This document shows positions 21,001-34,569 of a stretch of DNA of 64,000 nt, piece by piece. Position 1 is the first letter of the stretch, and each line of letters opens with the position of its first letter. Source of the stretch: Ischnura elegans (lineage: Eukaryota > Arthropoda > Insecta > Odonata > Coenagrionidae); contig NC_060246.1 of the NCBI RefSeq assembly GCF_921293095.1, forward strand, positions 138,694,198-138,758,197, in the 5' to 3' direction. Under the pieces are notes generated by a model, which worked only from the letters and a program-made list of their open reading frames with translations, ran no database searches and had not been told where the DNA came from. A program made the position numbers and the translations under genes.

Positions 21001-23355
21001 CTATTTTTCGATTGTCTTAGACGAAATTGAATGCCCCCCATCATTCGCTGCAGAGGGTTATGTAGGAGGTTTTGTGCTTTCCTTTACGCAGTAGGAAGAA
21101 GAAACGGCAAAGCTGAGTCGGCTATGCTTTTGGTCCACGGCGAAATGAACTGTCCACTATGGGTCGCAATTCTTTTTCTTCGCCAAGACATTCTATCTGC
21201 CGCTTACCATTTTTCCTTCATTTCCTTTCTGTAACTCCTCTCCCGCATTTCAATTCCTCTTTTTTTATAGGACCTGAGCTTTCGGGCCCTATGCTACCAA
21301 TTAAACAAACCACTAATCGATCACCCTACGGACGAAAATCAGAAGATGTCCAAAAGAGAGCTACGAGCTTGAGCTTGAATACTCTCTCTGTAACAGCTTT
21401 CTTACCAAGGACGAAGCGATGGAGGGTAAACGGAGTTTTCTGATGCTGCCGTGTAAGATGAGCAGAATTCAATATTATAAGACTCAATTCAGCGCTTTTT
21501 GTGCTTTTTATAGGGGTTATCCGCTGGCATTGAACCCTACATCTATTGCGGTTTGCCCGCGCGTATGATGCAGGCCGACCGAATTAGTCGAACTTTGGCG
21601 GGGCACTGCTGAATTGGCTTGAGGTACCCAAGCTACTGCTCTCTTTAATGCTCGATTAACGCTCGGCTTGCTTGAGCCCATGCGAGGTTTTTAACGCACC
21701 TAAAGGCCTTGTTGTTTGGAGTTTTTAACGAACCTGAAGGAAGGTGTTTGAGTTACAAGCCTACACCCATTATGGCTCAGGAAACGTGTAAGTGAATTGA
21801 CCTGTGGGAAGATCAGTCAGAGATTCGCTTTCAGTAATAGCTACATTTGTCGTTTATCTGGTTGCTTTCACTACCTTGCGATTAGATTGTTGCTAGTGAA
21901 AACAATACTGTGATTTTTTGGCTACTAGAAACGTTACCCCGTGATAGCGAGCTACTTCATGCACCAATGTATCATTTTCAGCATAAGTACAAGGGGCGGC
22001 GGACTATAACTATAGGTGAACAAGTTCTGAAGATCCGCCATGAAAGACTAATTCGTTACGACTGTTGTTCGAAATAAAATGTCGCGTTTGATTCAAAATT
22101 GTACATAAAGGCTACATATTTACTTTTACTTGGACAGGTACCGCAACTCCGCCAATGCATACACATAAATACTTTTCTCTTCTTCGATAGCAAATCATTA
22201 ACTTTTTTCTTGAGACATATGCTCACATATATTAGCATCATACTATTATTTCACAATATATTGATCTGATAAAAAACATATATTTTCACGAAGTAATGAA
22301 ATTTTTATTTTACAATAATTACTCAGTGGTATTTCACTTCGACTATTTCAACGCAAACCGATACTTATTGTTAGTTATGTATATATTTTATATAATTTAG
22401 TATCAATTAAAAATTTATTCGATGTAGCCTATATACTGCTTATCCACATCGTAATATATTGATTTTTGAGCAGTGAATGAAAAATAAGCATATGAGGAAT
22501 TTGACCTTGCTTATCATCAATTCTTTATTTTCACCAATCTATCCATGTCCTTAACTGAAGAAGTAAAAAATGAAAATAGAATGGATGTATCTTTTTAAAT
22601 ATCCGTTGAGTTCAAGATTGTGACTTTTTAAACTATGATGGTATTAAGTGCAAAATATGTATTCTAGAGCATATTCCATAAACTAGACCCGTGTATCCTA
22701 CTTCAGGTTGAAACAATATATAATTTTGAGTTCCTTTGTACTTTATGTTTCGACAAGCGTTATTGATTGATTAGAATGTATCTTTAATAAATTCACCTGG
22801 TTAAGGTTAAACTAAGGGGTGAATTGGAGGGTCTCCTTTACTCCGTGTACTAAGGGTATAATCACTGTTCACATAATTGTTTTCGTTACTGTATAACAAC
22901 CTCTTTTAATCCTCACCTCGACAAGTTCATTATTAGATCGGAGGCAGTATCGAAATTTAAAATTTGATTCAGTTTATGTACCGCGCCGATTTCGTGATCA
23001 CAGAGCGAAAGGAAAAAGGAGGGATGTGATCGTAACATCTTGAAAAGAAGACGGAGAGTAGTGCAATGGTAGAATGTTCGACTTCTGAAAAAAACTAGCC
23101 GAAAATCATTTAATAGATACAATAATCAGATAAGCGGACTAATAACCTTACCGTCAACACATTTAAATTCGAAGAAAAGTGAGCTAATAAATGCTGTCAT
23201 GATAGTTTCAATGGAATTCTCATTTCAAAAGATTGTTGGCTCTTGTTCCCTGAGGTGCTTCCGTAAATGGGATATGTGTACAGAAATATCCTATGATAGT
23301 CAAGGTTACGGTATTTCTCTCTTTCGTCCGTCAATGTGCATAGAACAGAGTCTAA
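18020..23355. other. upstream flank of SLC45, no gene supported
   Basis: About 5.3 kb. Open frames are short and unlike known families. The SLC45 promoter and any 5' untranslated exon should lie here or further on, but I see no decisive motif. A SINE-like patch may lie at 21510-21760. Confidence 0.4.
21510..21760 (-). repeat. possible SINE-like patch
   Basis: On the minus strand GGTTCAATGCC resembles a tRNA B box, and two nearby copies of GTTTTTAACG.ACCT.AAGG (21687 and 21721) recall internal repeats of arthropod SINEs. No clear A box or tail. Confidence 0.25.
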
Positions 23356-23356
23356 A

Positions 23357-23450
23357 GGCCTGGTTACACGGTACATGAGAATGTACAAGAAAATGTGAGA
23401 ATGTCTGAATCTCAGAATGAACGCGAAAATGCACCGTGTAACCACGCAAA
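23357..23450 (+). repeat. GGCCTGGTTACACGG repeat family, copy 1
   Basis: GGCCTGGTTACACGGTACAT at the left, with ATGCACCGTGTAACCACGC about 70 bp on, forms an inverted pair. The interior carries several ATGTA/TGAGAATGT units. The same left end recurs in reverse at 25.27 kb. Confidence 0.55.
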
Positions 23451-25137
23451 ATGTAAGAATGTATGAATTTCTGAACGCCTGCTCTAATTTCGTTCAGACA
23501 ATCATACAATTTGAACTCAGAGTCACCTGGTGGCAGACTACGAAAACGACACATTCATTTCATCTGGCTTGTATAGGCGACTTCTTTGTTTACGTACGGC
23601 CCCGATACTTATTTGGATTTGATATGATCTTGCTTGACTTGGATATCTTACTGATTGAATATGCGTAGCGAAAGAATGGAACACAAGAAAAGGGGATGGG
23701 TAAAAGGAAGGATCAGATGGAAAGGCCATTAATGTATGAACCGCGAGAATTATCCAAGAATGAGATCCAAATGATCGTTAAAAGGTCATAAAAAAGCATG
23801 TGATAGGCAAAGAAATAAGTTTCAAGTACTATTTACGATGCATTTACTCGAGTTCCTGTTTTTGAATCAAGACCGACTGCAAAACGAGTCGAAATTTTAG
23901 GTGTTGCGTTGATATGCAGCGAACGCTATGGGCATCGCAGTAATAAATACTGAATTTACTTTGCCAAAAGCCTCATATTTCTAGTATATTCCTGTAGCGT
24001 GCGCCGATTCACAAGAGAAGGATGGAGGGAAATCACGACACACTCGCTTTCAAGACTAAAATTCAACTGCCTTTATTATGTCCTGTTTTTTACATCACAA
24101 GGCTTAAGGGCACGAGAAAATTTTAAAATGTGCTTTTATTATGGAACACTACTATCCAACAAAATTTGAACGATATCGGCGAAAGACACTTCGTGAATAT
24201 TCCTTGTTAGGGGCTCCTTTCGACGAGAGGCCGGCCGCCCATTACATTCCTTATTTTTCTCCGTGGTTTAAACGTAATCAGTATTTATTCTCGTAAACAG
24301 CCACTTTCCTTATAATTTGATCCTACAATGGGTAGAATGATAGGTACATTTACAGAGTTGTTTACAAAGTGAAATAAGTAACTTGATAAAATCCTGCGGT
24401 AACCATGATTTAAGAGTGTACTTACGTTGAGAATATCCCGTTGACAATGTAGATAATGTATTTGGCTCCATTCTGTGAATCATTAACCACTTATTCCTCT
24501 TATTTTTGTCCTTTCGAACACAAGCAAAAATTTTCTCCGGCGAGTAAATAGAGGTACTAGACGACGGAGCACGTTATATGGTTTTATGGGATACACTATT
24601 TATATGGTTTTCACACGTTTTTCTATTGAAGGTCCATGCTGCATTACACTTACTGCATTAAGCAAATGATGTAGGTGTGTAACGTAGATCACAATCTGCA
24701 ATCAACTTATTTGGATTTAATCTTTCCAAAGCTCCCCAAACAATCGCCTTTATTTATTTCAACAACGCCTTGGCAACCCAAAATATTCACAATCCGAAGT
24801 TTGACGTTAAAACAGCAATTATATTCGCTAAATATGCGTTTGAAGCCCCACATAGACAGTTGTTCTATCCACTTCCTAGGCCTGTCATCAGTGGATACCG
24901 TGCCGTGATGTAACGTGCGCACGCTCCGTCACGTGTTTTCAAACAGTCGATGAAGATTATTTTTAATGACTCATATCTCAGCTATAAAACATTATTCATC
25001 CACGAAATTTTCGGCAAGTACATTTGAGGTAAGTATCTTATTGTTCTAGTACTTTTAAAAAAGTTTGCATATTCCCCTTTGGTTTATATTTGAAGTTGAA
25101 ATAATTTGTTGCGCATTTAAAATGTACGAAAAAATGT

Positions 25138-25270
25138 CGGAAAAAATGTACCGTGTAACCACCCACTCGTGGATCTTGTCCATGAGAATGTACAAGAATC
25201 TGTTCAGAAAACCATTCAGAAAAATGTACAGAATCTTGTACATTCTAATGTACCGTGTAACCAGGCCTTA
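25138..25270 (-). repeat. GGCCTGGTTACACGG repeat family, copy 2
   Basis: In reverse it opens GGCCTGGTTACACGGTACAT, then AGAATGTACAAGA as in copy 1, and holds a second GGTTACACGGTACAT unit about 105 bp on in direct order, so this copy is composite or longer. Family unknown. Confidence 0.55.
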
Positions 25271-28200
25271 AGAGTTTTTGTGAGGTGGGAAGAAGAAGAA
25301 GATGCTCTCCTGGGCGATGAAGGAGTCTTGCTCGCGGAGAGCGGAGTAGGTCTGGGGAGTTAATTCTTCCCCCCTCTGCAAGCGAACCAAGAAGCCAGCC
25401 AAGTGAGGAAACCATCCCGCGACCGCTGGTGACACTCGAGCAACCCGCAAGCTGTGGTCGTCAGTCTATCCCACCCTTGTCGACGCTTTCGCACGAACGA
25501 CGCCCCCGTCACTCGCTCGAAATTTCACAATGAAGAAAGAATTCCCTTTTTCCTTCTGCACGACTCGTCGATACACGAAAAAGAACCTTTCTCTGAAAAA
25601 GCTATTCTTCCTCCCTTCGCTCTCGTATACATACACACACTGTCCTACTTTCGTTCAGAGCCAATTGCTTCCGAAGAAGAGGGTCGCAGGACACCTCTCT
25701 TTCGTTTTGAAAAGTCAACCAAAAGGAAACCAAAAATCTATTTGCCTTCAAAATGAATTCGATAATTGGAATTTTGAGGAATATCATTATTTTAGATGCC
25801 AATTTAATGGGTACGAATTTCTGAATTGATAATTTGCCGAGGTAATGATAATTCTATAGTTACTAGAGGCTTGAAATGCAAAAATAAAAATGGATCTTTC
25901 AATATTGTCATTATTTCAGAGTAAGTTTTGACCCATAAATATACGAGACAAATGTATCATGCTTATTTACGCTTATTCATGGTCACTTCTTTTTGTTATT
26001 CATTTTTAATACCACCATAAAAATTTAATGAGAGCTCGTTAACTTTATGAGTAATAAACACGGCTCACCCCGAGGATAAATTCGGAGTGAAAACTTATAC
26101 TGTTTTAAATAAATAATCGATGTTGAATCTTTGTGCGATTTTCTGTTACTATTGACATTAATGACAGTTCTTATATCGCTGTGCGTGTAGATTTCAATAC
26201 GACGAGAGTGAGCGATAGTTTTACCAAGAGTGGAAGAATTTTTAAGGCAACCCGTGTAACCGATAAGGCTTTAAAGCTGTTCTTGCGGTATACCATTCCA
26301 CTTCACACTATAATATTTACATATATTGCACACTATTCTATTCTGAGAGACGGAAAACTAGAAAATGTCATTTAACACTTTTTTTATTTTACCCCGTTAG
26401 TTATAATTCCGCGTGGGTTATTTATGTAACCCGAGCACATTTTTCTTTGCGGTTTTCCCCTCGAAGTGAAATATCGCATGCTACCTGCATAGTGAATGTT
26501 TACGCATTCTTTTGCCTATGGTGATCAAGTACCCTGGTATTTGCTGAAGAGCTTATTTTAGCTAGTACATGTTTCATATAGACTTTGAAAAATCGTGCCG
26601 CGTAAAACATGTATTTACATGAACTTTTGCACCAATGAGTTTCTGAGCGGAAAAATGCACATGCTATTATTTCATTCATATCATTTCATATATAACTGCA
26701 TGTACAATTTTGATACACAATTAGTATTAAATTTCTAGTTTCTTAGTATTATATAATGCGAAATTTGTATGTGCATGTATATATCTGCTGCTAATGAAAG
26801 AAATTTGTTGTTCAAATTATTAATGAAATATGTGCGCCGCTGTATAAGCAGAAACTAAAGATTGCATAAATATTTTTAGTCAATGGACGCTCAGTTATTA
26901 GAGATAAATTTGATCCGACGCATAGTCCATTCATCTAAAGAAATGAAGTTCATGCGTGCTCCGATAGCCATGCTCTGAGCACAAAAATATTATTAATACG
27001 ATTATAACTCGTGTTATGGCGTCGTTGTGATTAAAACCCCGACTGATAATTCAGTCTCGAATTCAAATGAGGTCATTTTGACGCAAAAAAATCTGATTTG
27101 CTTGTCTCTAAACAACCATTCACCGGTCGCAATTCCCAAAAATGCAAAAATAAATGCTCATAAACTGAATATAATAAGTAAATAATGAAATGAATATCTA
27201 TCATTACCAAAATAGTTACTATAGTAATCATAAACCTAGATTGTCTATTCAATTCAGGTTTAGTTTTGGGAATAATTTATCGAAGAGAGATCGATATGGA
27301 TAAATATTTTTGCCAGCAAACTTTCGACGAATGTATACAGAATGCAATACCATACGTTCTAGGACTTATTTTTCTGATCAAATCAAACTTTTTTCGGATA
27401 CCCATGCTCATAGAAGTTGAATATAAAATAGGGCAGATTACATTGAGGTCAATTCTCAAGTTCACTACTTGGTGCATGAAAATAATACTATCACACTTAT
27501 TTGTCATTTCGGTCACAAGACTTTCGTTGGTCCTTTTTATTGGAAACGAAAATTGTTCAGAATATCAAGACGATGGATGCAAAGCAAAAAATGTGCATTT
27601 AGTGGTTGATTGTCGGCTTAAATATTGTAGCAGTTGATTGAATTTTTGAAACATAATGCCAGTTTCACCATAATGAATATTAAATGACTTCAGATATAGA
27701 CAAAATGCATGAGGATACTTTACTTTAAAGTGATGATACTGGTTACACATAAAAACAAAACGATTTCTATGACTTCATTGCCTACATAATTGGCCAAAGG
27801 CTTTATGAGATAGAGACGAAACTCCTGCGTAATAACTGACCATGTAATTAAAGGCCGATTTCAAAGCCAGTAACCATGAACTGTTCACCTATAAATTACC
27901 AAAATAATCACTAAAATCAGGAAGTATGAACGAATATTTCAGTTTTTATGATTGATATTTTATAGGTAATCAAAATTTGGGTCGGGTGATCCACCAAATG
28001 AATTACCAAGCATGTCCTTCCTCTGAGGCTATTTGTTTTTAAAGACCACCTGTGCCCCTAAAGTTAAAAAATCTTTAGTGTAGGACATTCCATCGTAGCT
28101 GTGGTAGAAATCCTGGTCAAGGCAAATTATTTTTCCCCAGTGAAACTTTCGCACTTTGCACATTAAGTTTTTTTTCTGATCTGCTGAGTAACTAGTTTCG

Positions 28201-30740
28201 TTTCCTTGTCCTCCATAGGTTTTACGTATTATATATATATATCATAAGGTGTCCAGATTTATTTCAAAATCTATAGTCGTAAATTATATAAGGCACTTGG
28301 ATCTTAATTCAATTGGTCATTAAGAGCTTTTTGGTTAGTTTTGTAATTTTAATTTCCATCTATCTATTAATTCATATTTCATTAATTTTTTTATCGTGTC
28401 CAAAGGAAGGAAAATGAAAGTGAAAAGGACAGTTCCTGAAACGTCGGTCAAATAATCGTAAAGAGCAATTTTCATGAAGATGCCCTGGAATGAAATTCGT
28501 GCCTTTGGAGACGAAACTTTTATCGCATCACGGTACTAAGCCAGAAAGATTACTTTTTCTTTAGCCCTAACAGAGAGAAAATAGAGGCTAACATGAACTT
28601 TCTTTAACGGCTAAAAATAGACTTTCTAGCAATACTAATCTCATCCTTTTTAAATCTGCCATTATAACTTTTCTCAAAATAGTCTCCAGATCAAAGAAAA
28701 CGCTCCTTCTCCTTCAATTGTTCCAATGCCTGCCCACCAAAAATGCTCGCAAAACACCGAATCCACCTCAGATCTTGACCTCCCACATGCTGTACTTCCC
28801 GCCATTACCCTCCACTAATTTTCTCCATGCAATTCCATCCTTAACAATTGTATTTAAGGGAGTATTATTCAATATAATGAGATATCTTCTTGACTTATTA
28901 TTACATTTGTTGAATATTACTTGAAGCATTGGTTTTTTATTAATTTATTATATAAATGAATATATTTATACATTAAAATAAACAAATATGAGACCTAAAC
29001 TACATGAAAAAGTCTACGAACGTAATTTTTGCCCTATGTCGGTGCAAATGGTAAAAATCAACTCCGATCACCGGAGTACTCGTTTCGTATTAGCTGCTAA
29101 ATTCATTTATCCTTATTCAATTTTAATTGGCCATATTATTACACTGTTATGTCATAGGTAACAAAGTTACCAGAAATGTCAAATTCAGACTTTTTAAAAG
29201 TGCTTTTATGCCAATGAGAGATAGGGTTCAATTTTTAATTTTGGTTTAGTTATGAATTTTAAAAGAAGTTGGCACAGTTTAAATCTTAATTCCTCAATCG
29301 GCTAAAAGCCCTCCTAGTATTTATTTATACCATTCTAATGCATATTAAACGTAAATTATTCACATTTAATGACTTCAGTTTAATTTAAAAATAACTATTT
29401 GAGAAGTGAAAGAGTCATACCACCCGCCCTACAATCTACGAAAATTAATATAATGCACTAACAGCTACACATTGAAAGACCACACTAGATGCATATGAGT
29501 CAGTGGGGGGGAAAGCTTGCTTTAAAAACAAATTAACGCAAGTGAGTTGGAGCTAGGGTATATAGCGTTGAGAAGAAGCTCTACGTATACATGGTTGCCT
29601 AGAGCACGTGTTATCCTATCGAGTATATCGATTGGTCTTGCTACTTGACGAGGATGCCATATTTCAACTTTGGCAGCTCACTGATTCCCTTAATGCGTGA
29701 TGCCGTGAGAAGGAAAACTGAATTTACTTCCACTGAACAGAATAAATTCCGAGAAGCTTGAATAAAATTCTTGTTACTTGGACACAGAAAAGCCTAGAGA
29801 CATATTTGAGCCTGGTTTTTGACAGAAATTCTCAAAAGATAACAGGTTCCCGTCACGATTTCCCGTGAAAATCCGGCGAAATATCCTCATTCTAACTGAA
29901 TTCTTGTTGATCATTGAGACGGAGAGAATTTTAACTTCCTTCTTATTAATATTGTTAAATTTTACCTCGCTAATTCTTATTTAAAATATATCTTGCCATC
30001 CTATGAGCCGTTACGTCAAAAAGTTAAGGGAAGTTTAAATTTTCTATCCTCCTCATAGCTCAAATTTAGTAATTAAAATTAAATATTTTTGCCCCATTAC
30101 CAAAATTTTCACTTCTTTCTTTATTGACTTTTATTTATTTTCTGACTCACTCAACGAATCTGCTGATTTTTATTAATTAACACCGCCCAATGAAGTTCCG
30201 AATTTCACTCGTAAATTCCCTCCTTGAAATATTAATACCGTATAATTTACGATTTTATTTAATCTTAACTACAGAAGTGGATCATATAGTAAATAAGTAT
30301 TTCATCTTCCGTAAAAATATTAGATTTGTGCGAAAAAATAAATTTGACCCCCGGGTATTTCAAGTTTTTTTTGTTTATCTAATGAAAGTATTCTCACTTT
30401 CTTAGGAATATGAAAAAAGTCATTTGAAATTCAAATTAAAATTTTGTAACGTCAAAATCAATTATTTATACTTCTCCAATGGAAAATAAAATCTTAAATA
30501 TGTCAAATGGTAATTTATAGTGATAGTAAAATAGCATAATGACTCTAAATGTATTTATATCGGACATTTTCTGCATTTTGATTTCATAAACGGATAAACG
30601 GAGAAATTTTACAACTTTTTTTGGCAGAAGCAGCTACTTTGAAAATGTGTCGTATGCCTGACGTCAAAACATTGACATAGTTGTCGTAACCATAGGCACA
30701 GTCACGTAAAATTCCTATTTTTGGCAGTGGGCCACCTTCG
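25271..30740. other. intergenic region, no gene supported
   Basis: A GC-richer patch at 25275-25700 contains only short open frames. The remainder is AT-rich. A 123-codon frame at 27266-27637 (plus) has its first ATG at 27296 and several cysteines but resembles nothing I know and lacks splice or promoter support. Confidence 0.4.
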
Positions 30741-32340
30741 CACATGTTAGGTAAAGTCCACCTTATCTCATCTGCCATTCACTCCAAATCCAACCCCAAA
30801 CATATCACTCACCCTCTTGACCTCCCCCACCACCATGTTACACTTTCATCCGTTCTCCTCCTTCAATTTCGCCCCTTTGAACAAACCAAACCCCTCTTCC
30901 CAAAACTATCCCCCTCCTTCCGCCTGGGCCGCCGCAAATCCGATTACGCCCTCGATTTCTCGCAAACCCAATTAAAACAAAAGGCTATCGCCCGGATGCA
31001 ATGTGGTCGGGTAAAAACTCAACAACGTCGCCTACTTACGAGAGAGAAAACCTCGCGACACTTCACCGATTACTTCTCTCGATCTATTCCAGGAGTTAAG
31101 TTGGGAAGTAATACGGGGAAAATATAAATCCCGACAAGCCTACCGTTGCGGTCTAGCATGAGGAGTTCCGTAAACGGAGCGAGGGCAGCAGTGCCGGCTT
31201 TGACAAGATCATACGTCACTGCCACTCAACTGGTCCTGTATCGCACAGGTCAACTGTTCGATGAAACCATGAGAATGTTTTAAATCACCCTTCCTAAGTT
31301 TACAAAGTATGTTTTTCTTGTTGGTTCATATTGAATTATAGATTCCATAAAGTTACGCCATATACCATCTCATTAGACTGTCATTTTTAAACTTTCAGGA
31401 AATGTAGAGTAGGCATCTCTCAACATTTTCCAGCATAAAAAATGAAAATTTTACGTCAGAGAAAATATTGAAATAAAAATTCAAAATTGAAGATGCCGGA
31501 AATGTTGACAACAATAGTCCCACCTACACACCTTGAAATTTTCAGGTAATAGCTTAAGCTTTAAGCAATGATATTTCACAAAATTATCGGTCGAGCGGGA
31601 GTAATTCGTCGTCTTAAAACGATTTACTACCCACCTACTCGAGGGACTTTGCTGTTTGAAGTGCTTGAGGTCGCAAGCGTGTAGTATTTCATTTCAAATA
31701 ACTTGGTTTCGGTGAATTCAGCTGTTTTCTTCGGCGTTCTTTGCCATTACCGCAAGAGGGGAAATTTTTGGATGATGATCATAGTGGCCACTATAATTAC
31801 CGTGATAAAGCCACTAATTTCCTTCCTATGCGAGACTCAACGAAAGCTGAAGAGCTGAAGCCGAATTGTCAGCCATTCATTTTAAGTTTACATATGGAGA
31901 ACTCATCCCTCCGGCTCGACCAGTTGTGTTGTCTTTTTCGTGGAACATTCATAGATCGAGAGCGTTAAACCTGAAATTTTAAGGGTAAATGTTATGCATA
32001 AATTAACATTTTCCAACCTGTATTTTAAATTTATAATCTGAAAAACAAATTGAGGCAAACTTTTCAAATGCAGGACGCAGTAAAATTATGAAAAGGAAAT
32101 ACTCTATATATCCAGAAAATGCGAAGAAGAAAGTGTAATATTTTTCATGGGAGAATTGAGTGGAGAACTGAGTCAGACAAATCTTCGGATTGATGACCCA
32201 AGATAATTATGAGTGAAGATTAAAAAAAAGTAAATCGTCACCATCGAGAGAAAGCGATGAGTTCTCTCCTTGCGGAAAATAGACTAGATATATGATATTA
32301 TTATTTTCATAATTGTCATCATCGCTTCTGCCACTTATGA
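30740..32340. other. mixed-composition region, no gene supported
   Basis: GC-richer pyrimidine-biased stretch at 30760-31200 with a 127-codon plus-strand frame of low complexity, then AT-rich sequence. No family recognised. Confidence 0.35.
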
Positions 32341-32559
32341 TTGGGCCAGCTCCTTTTTTCTCGACCGTATGTGCGATAACGTCGCCTTGGAAGCGGCCAC
32401 ACACGCACCTTCTCCGATGCCGCCGTCACGGATTTGCGTCAGACTGATCGAAATGTGGACAAAGGTAATGCTCTTCGAGAACCCCGACGGACACCTCACG
32501 TCACACGCACACAGGTGGGACAAAAGGGACAAGTGAAAAGGTTCCAATGTCACTCACCT

Positions 32560-33300
32560 TGATTTTTCGGTCCGTCGTCTCCTTCCAATTGGCCCGGAGG
32601 GAAGGTCACGGCGCGTGAATAGGGAAATCGAGAGGTTCCCGCTTGATGGAGGGAGTGTGGCTGGAAATGTAGATTGAGTCCTCAAATGTCCAGGACGACG
32701 ATCGGAGCGAGAATGGCTGACTGCGATGTCTCGAAGGACAACGGGAGGGAGGGGAGGGTCGAAAAAAAGAAACAGGAGGTGAGGGGGAGACGCATGGGGG
32801 GTTGGGTGGGGGTGTAAAGCAGTGCGGGAGTGAACGAGGGGCGGGAGGGGGAGGAGGATTACGGGGGAGGAAAAGACGATTGGAAAAGGGCGGGGTGAGT
32901 GGTGTCCCGAGATAGGCCGGTGGAATGGGGGAGTAGGGGAGAGGTTATATAGAGAGGGAGGGGAGGGATAGGGAAACCTTATCCGCTGAGGGAAAAAAGA
33001 GGGCAAGGGAGGAAAAAGGACTCCGAAGAGGAGGCTTGGGGGCTCACGGGGAGAGGGAGGTTTTTACGGGTGTATCGCACAAGGATGGGGTGGGTGGAAG
33101 GAGTGGAAGGGGTGGGAGCAGCAACAGTGACAGTTGTTCGAGGGAGGAGGTTTTATAGGGGTGGGGGTTGTTTGACGGGAATCGGTTGGGAAAATAATGA
33201 GAAGGGAGTGGTGGGGGAAATGACTTCTTTACTCGGGACGACACCGAAACCGCCCACCCCACTACCTTCCCCAGCACCTCCCCAGCGACACAAAAGGGCT
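32560..33300 (+). repeat. G-rich, purine-biased tract
   Basis: Roughly 0.7 kb in which the plus strand is strongly purine-rich with many GGG and GGGG runs. Long pyrimidine-strand open frames here (for example 33006-32554 minus) follow from the bias and are Pro/Ser-rich low complexity, not a gene. Confidence 0.6.
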
Positions 33301-33890
33301 CCGTAATGTGTTGATTTCGTCTCGGGTGCGAAACGATGAAATTGAGCAACCTCTGTTGGGTTTGGAGATATATTCGGCGTCATTCAGGCATACGTATTAC
33401 GTTATGGACTGCCCCATTTAGGTACTGTGTATACCCCGTGGGAGTCAACGATATTACCATCATGCATTCTTACTTGAGATAGAGGTTCAAAAACTTATTT
33501 AATTACTGTAACTAGTGTACTGGTATGTCGTGTTAGTCGGCTTTTTTCCTAACACACCCTTCCACTCATCTTTTTAGGCGGCTTGCAAGATATTATGTAG
33601 ATTTAGATGTATATTTTTGAAGAAAAATTGAACAAAGCTAAATTTTATTCAACCTGATTTTTGTTTTCAGTATTCTGGAAGAAAATTACAGTCGCGAGAA
33701 TGTAGGTTATAAGAGGAGGTGTTCATTTTAATTTTCCTAAAATAAAAATGATTGAAGGACATAAAAATAAAAAGTTCTTAATATTTTAAGCACTTTATTC
33801 AATAGGAAAAATGGAAAATTGAATAATGATGGTATATATATTTATATGGATGGAAGTTCTTGAGAAAATATCGTAACTGTTGGAAATTTT

Positions 33891-34177
33891 TTATAAATAA
33901 AATTATTTTTTGGGTGCTTTCCGAGTAGTCTTTCATCACTTTCACTGACGTTTCCCCTGTAGTGCCAGATCGTTCTTAATAGAGTGAAGGATGACATGGG
34001 TTTAGAGTGTAACGGTTCCCGACAGAACGGTTCCTGGTAACCCCAGTAATTACACCTCGTAACCACTATTACGTAACCGTGACACTATGAAGAATCCTCA
34101 AGCACGTGAGGAGAAACGTCAGTAAGTATGATAAAAAAACTACGCGGAAAACGCCCAAAAAAGAAGTTTATTTATAA
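33891..34177. repeat. foldback: inverted repeat arms of about 70 bp, 150-bp spacer
   Basis: Left arm 33891-33958 and right arm 34109-34177 are reverse complements with some mismatches. Outward from the centre each reads GAAACGTCAGT, then an ACTAC.CGGAAA.C.CCCAAAAAA block, then TTTATTTATA. Confidence 0.6.
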
Positions 34178-34309
34178 TCAATGGTCTGCGAAAGCTTCAG
34201 TCCTTTTCGTCAATTTTGGGGTAATCGTTTTGTAAATTATTAACTAAAAAGTAAATGCCCCCGAGGTAAATTGTCAGTGAAATTCATGATAAGTAGGATG
34301 TATAATATA

Positions 34310-34568
34310 TCGATGGCTAAGTTCTAACAACACGTATCTCAAAATTTTGCCGGTTTGAGACAGGTATTTAAAACAAAGTTTAATGACATTTAAAAAGTAA
34401 AATTAAAGCAAAAATCAACTCTTTATTTGCAAATATTTGCTTCTTTTTCATTTTTATGAATTTTTGTTTTTTTAATTTCAGAGAACAATTAAAAATATAA
34501 ATAGTTTCTTTTGCTCTTCTGAAAATTTGCTATTTTTGAGATACGTGTCGTTAGAACTTAGCCATCGA
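34310..34568. mobile_element. TA-flanked MITE, family M1 copy 1
   Basis: Inverted ends TCGATGGCTAAGTTCTAACA and onward through ACACGTATCTCAAAA on the left, matched on the right with few changes (about 35 bp). TA on both sides suggests a Tc1/mariner-type origin. 259 bp, AT-rich interior, no coding capacity. Confidence 0.88.
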
Positions 34569-34569
34569 T

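Noticed and set aside
25268-25450. Minus-strand frame with RGEELTPQTYSALREQ
   Set aside because: Short, unrecognised, and its stop coincides with the border of a repeat; splice sites are not convincing.
30744-31127. 127-codon plus-strand frame
   Set aside because: Low-complexity, compositionally biased, no recognisable domain or start context.
32554-33006. 150-codon Pro/Ser-rich minus-strand frame
   Set aside because: Produced by the purine/pyrimidine bias of the tract; no motifs, no splice support.
34081-34125. Hammerhead ribozyme resembling Penelope-type elements, suggested by GAGGAGAAACGTCAG
   Set aside because: The CTGATGA core is absent, and the stem arrangement around GAAAC does not fit. 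The same test fails at 51.4 and 51.8 kb.
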